From contig JAQVOZ010000090.1 in the NCBI GenBank assembly GCA_028702365.1, positions 1 to 6,080 on the forward strand: 6,080 nt of DNA, given 5' to 3'. Of this stretch, positions 4,424 to 6,080 are shown piece by piece. The position numbers and the translations under genes are program-made. This stretch comes from Candidatus Omnitrophota bacterium. GTDB taxonomy: Bacteria; Omnitrophota; Gorgyraeia; Duberdicusellales; 4484-171. Each line of letters opens with the position of its first letter. The stretch's first letter is position 1. The notes under the pieces are model-generated. The model was given only the letters and a program-made list of their open reading frames with translations, was not told the DNA's origin and ran no database searches.

Positions 4424-5464
4424 ATGTATTATAAAAAAGCTTTAGCTATATTATTGGTACTTCCCTTAATAATGGGGGTGAACATGAAAGAACCCGCAAA
4501 AGTCATGAAAATAAAGATATTTGATGCTTCAACAGGTAAGGCTGAAGAGGTGGAAAAAGTTTACAAGACCAATGAGGAATGGAAGAAAATTCTTACACCG
4601 GAACAATACCGTGTCACCCGGCTTAAAGGAACTGAAATGCCTTTTATTGGCCAATGCCCGCTTCCGCCCAAAGGAGGAGCCGGCATTTATCAATGCGTTT
4701 CTTGCGGTACTGATTTATTCCGTTATGAAACTAAATTTGAATCAGGCACAGGCTGGCCGAGTTTCTGGGAACCGGTGTCAGAGCTTAATATTAAACTGGT
4801 AACTGATAATAGCCTTGGCGCGCAGAGGGTTGAGGTGCTTTGCGCAAGATGTGACGCGCATTTGGGCCATGTTTTTGATGATGGGCCGGCGCCTACAGGA
4901 AAACGTTATTGCATTAACGCTGCTGCCTTGAAGCTTGTAGTAACTATGTCAAAAAATACAGCCAAGAATGTTGAGACAGCTACTTTTGGCGCAGGTTGTT
5001 TTTGGGGCGTTGAAGCCGTATTCCGCAAGGTCAAAGGAGTTTTGGATGCAAAGGTTGGTTTTATGGGCGGCAATTTTGAAAATCCTACCTACGAAGATGT
5101 TTGCAGTGATAAAACCGGCCACGCTGAAGTGGTGCAGATAGAATATGATCCGAAAGTTATTTCCTACCAGGAACTTTTGGATATTTTTTGGGATATCCAC
5201 GACCCAACCACACCAAACCGGCAGGGGCCGGATGTAGGCAGCCAATACCGGTCAGTAATTTTTTATCATAATGCAGAACAGGAACGCCTGGCGCGCGCCT
5301 CTAAAGAAAAGTTAGAGAAATCCGGAAAATTAAAAAGCCCGATAGCTACGGAAATCGTTCCTGCAAAAAAATTCTATAAAGCAGAAGATTACCACCAGCG
5401 TTATTTCGAAAAACAAGGCATTGAGCCTGTATGTCATCTGCCTGGAAAATTTAGGAAAAAATAA
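4424..5464 (+). CDS. msrBA: Fused peptide methionine sulfoxide reductase MsrB-MsrA, possibly exported
   Basis: It reduces both epimers of methionine sulfoxide in damaged proteins. The MsrB part (about 50-172) shows zinc cysteines 91/94 and 140/143 (CVSC, CARC), the GTGWPSF motif at 108-114, HLGHVFDDGP, and the catalytic Cys163 in RYCINAAAL. Cys78 is a candidate resolving cysteine. The MsrA part (about 183-346) shows GAGCFWGVE with catalytic Cys192, the GHAEVVQIEYDP motif, DVGSQYRS, EDYHQRYF, and a likely resolving Cys337 near the C-terminus. B-before-A is one of the two known fusion orders. From ATG 4424 the protein begins with a signal-peptide-like segment (YYKK then ALAILLVLPLIMGV), served only by a weak AGG seven bases upstream. 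An in-frame ATG at 4484 (residue 21) has a strong GGGGGTGA site and would give a cytoplasmic enzyme. No thioredoxin or DsbD-like partner is in the window. Confidence 0.93.
   Translation: MYYKKALAILLVLPLIMGVNMKEPAKVMKIKIFDASTGKAEEVEKVYKTNEEWKKILTPEQYRVTRLKGTEMPFIGQCPLPPKGGAGIYQCVSCGTDLFRYETKFESGTGWPSFWEPVSELNIKLVTDNSLGAQRVEVLCARCDAHLGHVFDDGPAPTGKRYCINAAALKLVVTMSKNTAKNVETATFGAGCFWGVEAVFRKVKGVLDAKVGFMGGNFENPTYEDVCSDKTGHAEVVQIEYDPKVISYQELLDIFWDIHDPTTPNRQGPDVGSQYRSVIFYHNAEQERLARASKEKLEKSGKLKSPIATEIVPAKKFYKAEDYHQRYFEKQGIEPVCHLPGKFRKK
4474..4486 (+). promoter_or_regulatory. Strong Shine-Dalgarno and alternative start inside msrBA
   Basis: GGGGGTGA (4474-4481) lies two bases before an in-frame ATG (4484-4486), with the GGGGG core five bases from it. 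It is much stronger than the AGG (4414-4416) before ATG 4424. The choice decides whether the enzyme carries an export signal; both could be used. The codons making this site also encode MGVN at the end of the putative signal peptide, so the match may be partly accidental. Confidence 0.5.
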
Positions 5465-5471
5465 TACGTTT

Positions 5472-5488
5472 CTCAGCCAGGCGCTGAG
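5472..5488 (+). terminator. Weak hairpin after msrBA
   Basis: CTCAGC (5472-5477) and GCTGAG (5483-5488) form a 6-bp stem with a 5-base loop, 7 bases after the stop. There is no T run after it, so it is at best a weak terminator or an RNA 3'-end stabiliser. The next promoter starts 6 bases later. Confidence 0.3.
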
Positions 5489-5494
5489 TCTGCC

Positions 5495-5523
5495 TTGACC
5501 GCCACATTTTTCCGCAGTAAAAT
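5495..5523 (+). promoter_or_regulatory. Sigma70-type promoter, near twin of the one at 2591
   Basis: TTGACC (5495-5500), a 17-base spacer and TAAAAT (5518-5523). The block CATTTTYCCGCAGTAAAATA is shared with 2601-2620 at 19 of 20 positions, more than promoter boxes alone require. Predicted transcription start is near 5530, giving a leader of about 50 bases for the gene at 5581. Confidence 0.65.
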
Positions 5524-5524
5524 A

Positions 5525-5577
5525 ACCGCAAGCTCTAAGGTGTAGAGATTATCTGATAGCATTAAGTAATTTGCGGT
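5525..5577 (+). promoter_or_regulatory. Inverted repeat in the leader of the small exported protein gene
   Basis: ACCGCAA (5525-5531) and TTGCGGT (5571-5577) are perfect inverted copies enclosing a small hairpin, CTCTA (5533-5537) / TAGAG (5543-5547). The right arm lies where a Shine-Dalgarno should be. Because transcription is predicted to start near 5530, the left arm may be mostly outside the RNA, so a DNA-binding role is as likely as an RNA fold. Confidence 0.35.
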
Positions 5578-5580
5578 AAA

Positions 5581-5952
5581 ATGAAAAAAATAGTATTTAT
5601 AGCTTTTGCTGTTATTCTTTTATCTGCTAATGCGTTTGCCAAAGGCTCCTCATATATCAAAGTGCAAGTGCAGCTTGTGGATTTTGAAGAACATCATACT
5701 TTGCCTTACGCAAATGAAAACGGTGATTATGATTATGTTACTCCCGTAGCAAAATTTAAAATTAGCGAACCCACAATGTACCGCAACAAAATAATAGGTA
5801 TAACATACCGGCCGAATGATTATAATAAGATAAACGAATTGAACAGAAGCATTGGAGATTTCTACGCTTTTGAAGTGCCGCAGGATTATCTTTATGGCAA
5901 TTTTTTTGAAATTGACGAAGGCTATGTTAATAATTTTATTAAAGAGCAATAA
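5581..5952 (+). CDS. Small exported protein of unknown function (123 aa)
   Basis: Residues 1-20 are a textbook Sec signal peptide: MKK, hydrophobic core IVFIAFAVILLSA, then AFA before Lys21. No lipobox cysteine is present; the whole protein has none. The mature part (about 103 residues) is rich in Tyr, Asn, Asp and Glu and appears beta-rich: alternating SYIKVQVQLVDFEE, then VAKFKISEP, NKIIGITYRP and FYAFEVP. That layout could fit a small beta-barrel or OB-like fold, but no family is recognised. ATG 5581 is fixed by the signal peptide. The upstream sequence GCGGTAAA is a weak ribosome site. It has its own promoter at 5495-5523, so it need not depend on msrBA. A dispersed repeat copy starts 3 bases after the stop. 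A periplasmic or secreted location is inferred. Confidence 0.75.
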   Translation: MKKIVFIAFAVILLSANAFAKGSSYIKVQVQLVDFEEHHTLPYANENGDYDYVTPVAKFKISEPTMYRNKIIGITYRPNDYNKINELNRSIGDFYAFEVPQDYLYGNFFEIDEGYVNNFIKEQ

Positions 5953-5955
5953 AGT

Positions 5956-5984
5956 AATCCAGGGCACAATACTTAATTATTTAA
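5956..5984 (+). repeat. Dispersed intergenic repeat, copy C
   Basis: AATCCAGGG then CACAATACTTAATTATTTAA, matching copies A (2525) and B (3410) in the same orientation but lacking the terminal GAAAA. Like copy B it lies directly after a stop codon, only 3 bases away here. Confidence 0.65.
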
Positions 5985-6080
5985 CCGCCCAATCCCGTTC
6001 GGCTTAGCTTAAGGTTAATTTATGCTAACATTTTGTCTGCGCCAATATTGGCCCGAAAAATGTAGCACTCATTAAATTCC
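5985..6080. other. Right-edge region with a 12-base palindrome
   Basis: GCCAATATTGGC (6041-6052) is a perfect palindrome. TTCGGC (5998-6003) and TATGCT (6021-6026), 17 bases apart, could be a weak plus-strand promoter for a gene beyond the window. On the minus strand a frame open to the edge ends at a stop (6022-6020) after 19 codons, which could be the tail of a neighbouring gene or chance. Neither reading can be decided here. Confidence 0.25.

Noticed and set aside
4949..5245. Open frame of 98 codons on the minus strand within msrBA
   Set aside because: It lies wholly antisense to the strongly supported MsrA domain, with no ribosome site and no recognisable motifs.

Overview
The window looks like chromosomal DNA from an AT-rich, double-membraned (Gram-negative type) bacterium. 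The evidence is an outer-membrane-type barrel protein, several Sec signal peptides, sigma70-like promoters (TTGACC/TAAAAT) and ordinary intrinsic terminators. The overall flavour (SdrD-B-type surface domains, tiny exported proteins, an MsrB-MsrA fusion, short dispersed intergenic repeats) resembles uncultured lineages such as Omnitrophota. That placement is an impression and was not tested.

Left part (1-2504): a partial plus-strand gene for a probable outer-membrane beta-barrel protein ends in two SdrD-B/prealbumin-like calcium-loop domains. It runs tail to tail, with one base between the stop codons, into a minus-strand gene for an 80-residue exported protein. Upstream of that small gene, on the minus strand, are a clear cyclic di-GMP-I (GEMM-I) riboswitch aptamer and two perfect intrinsic terminators in series, the second ending right at the Shine-Dalgarno. 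This is the most interesting part: a c-di-GMP-gated minimal transcription unit for a tiny secreted protein, next to a surface barrel gene that its transcript may oppose.

Middle (2505-4423): a gene-poor stretch holds one copy of a dispersed repeat, three tandem 8-mers, a strong promoter with a palindrome over its -10, and a perfect terminator placed before the next gene (attenuator or small RNA). Then come a Bax-inhibitor-1/TMBIM family channel-like membrane protein that keeps the two sensor aspartates, a second repeat copy, an unrecognised protein with a membrane helix at each end, and a 198-base spacer with GC-rich inverted repeats.

Right part (4424-6080): a fused methionine sulfoxide reductase MsrB-MsrA has two plausible starts, one giving a signal peptide and one, with a strong Shine-Dalgarno, giving a cytoplasmic form. 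It is followed by a promoter nearly identical to the one before the Bax-inhibitor gene, a small exported protein of unknown function, a third copy of the dispersed repeat, and an edge region with a perfect 12-base palindrome.

Nothing here is a classical mobile element, CRISPR array, tRNA or rRNA. The genes do not form one obvious pathway; common threads are envelope location and stress (c-di-GMP control, ion/pH-sensing membrane protein, protein methionine repair).
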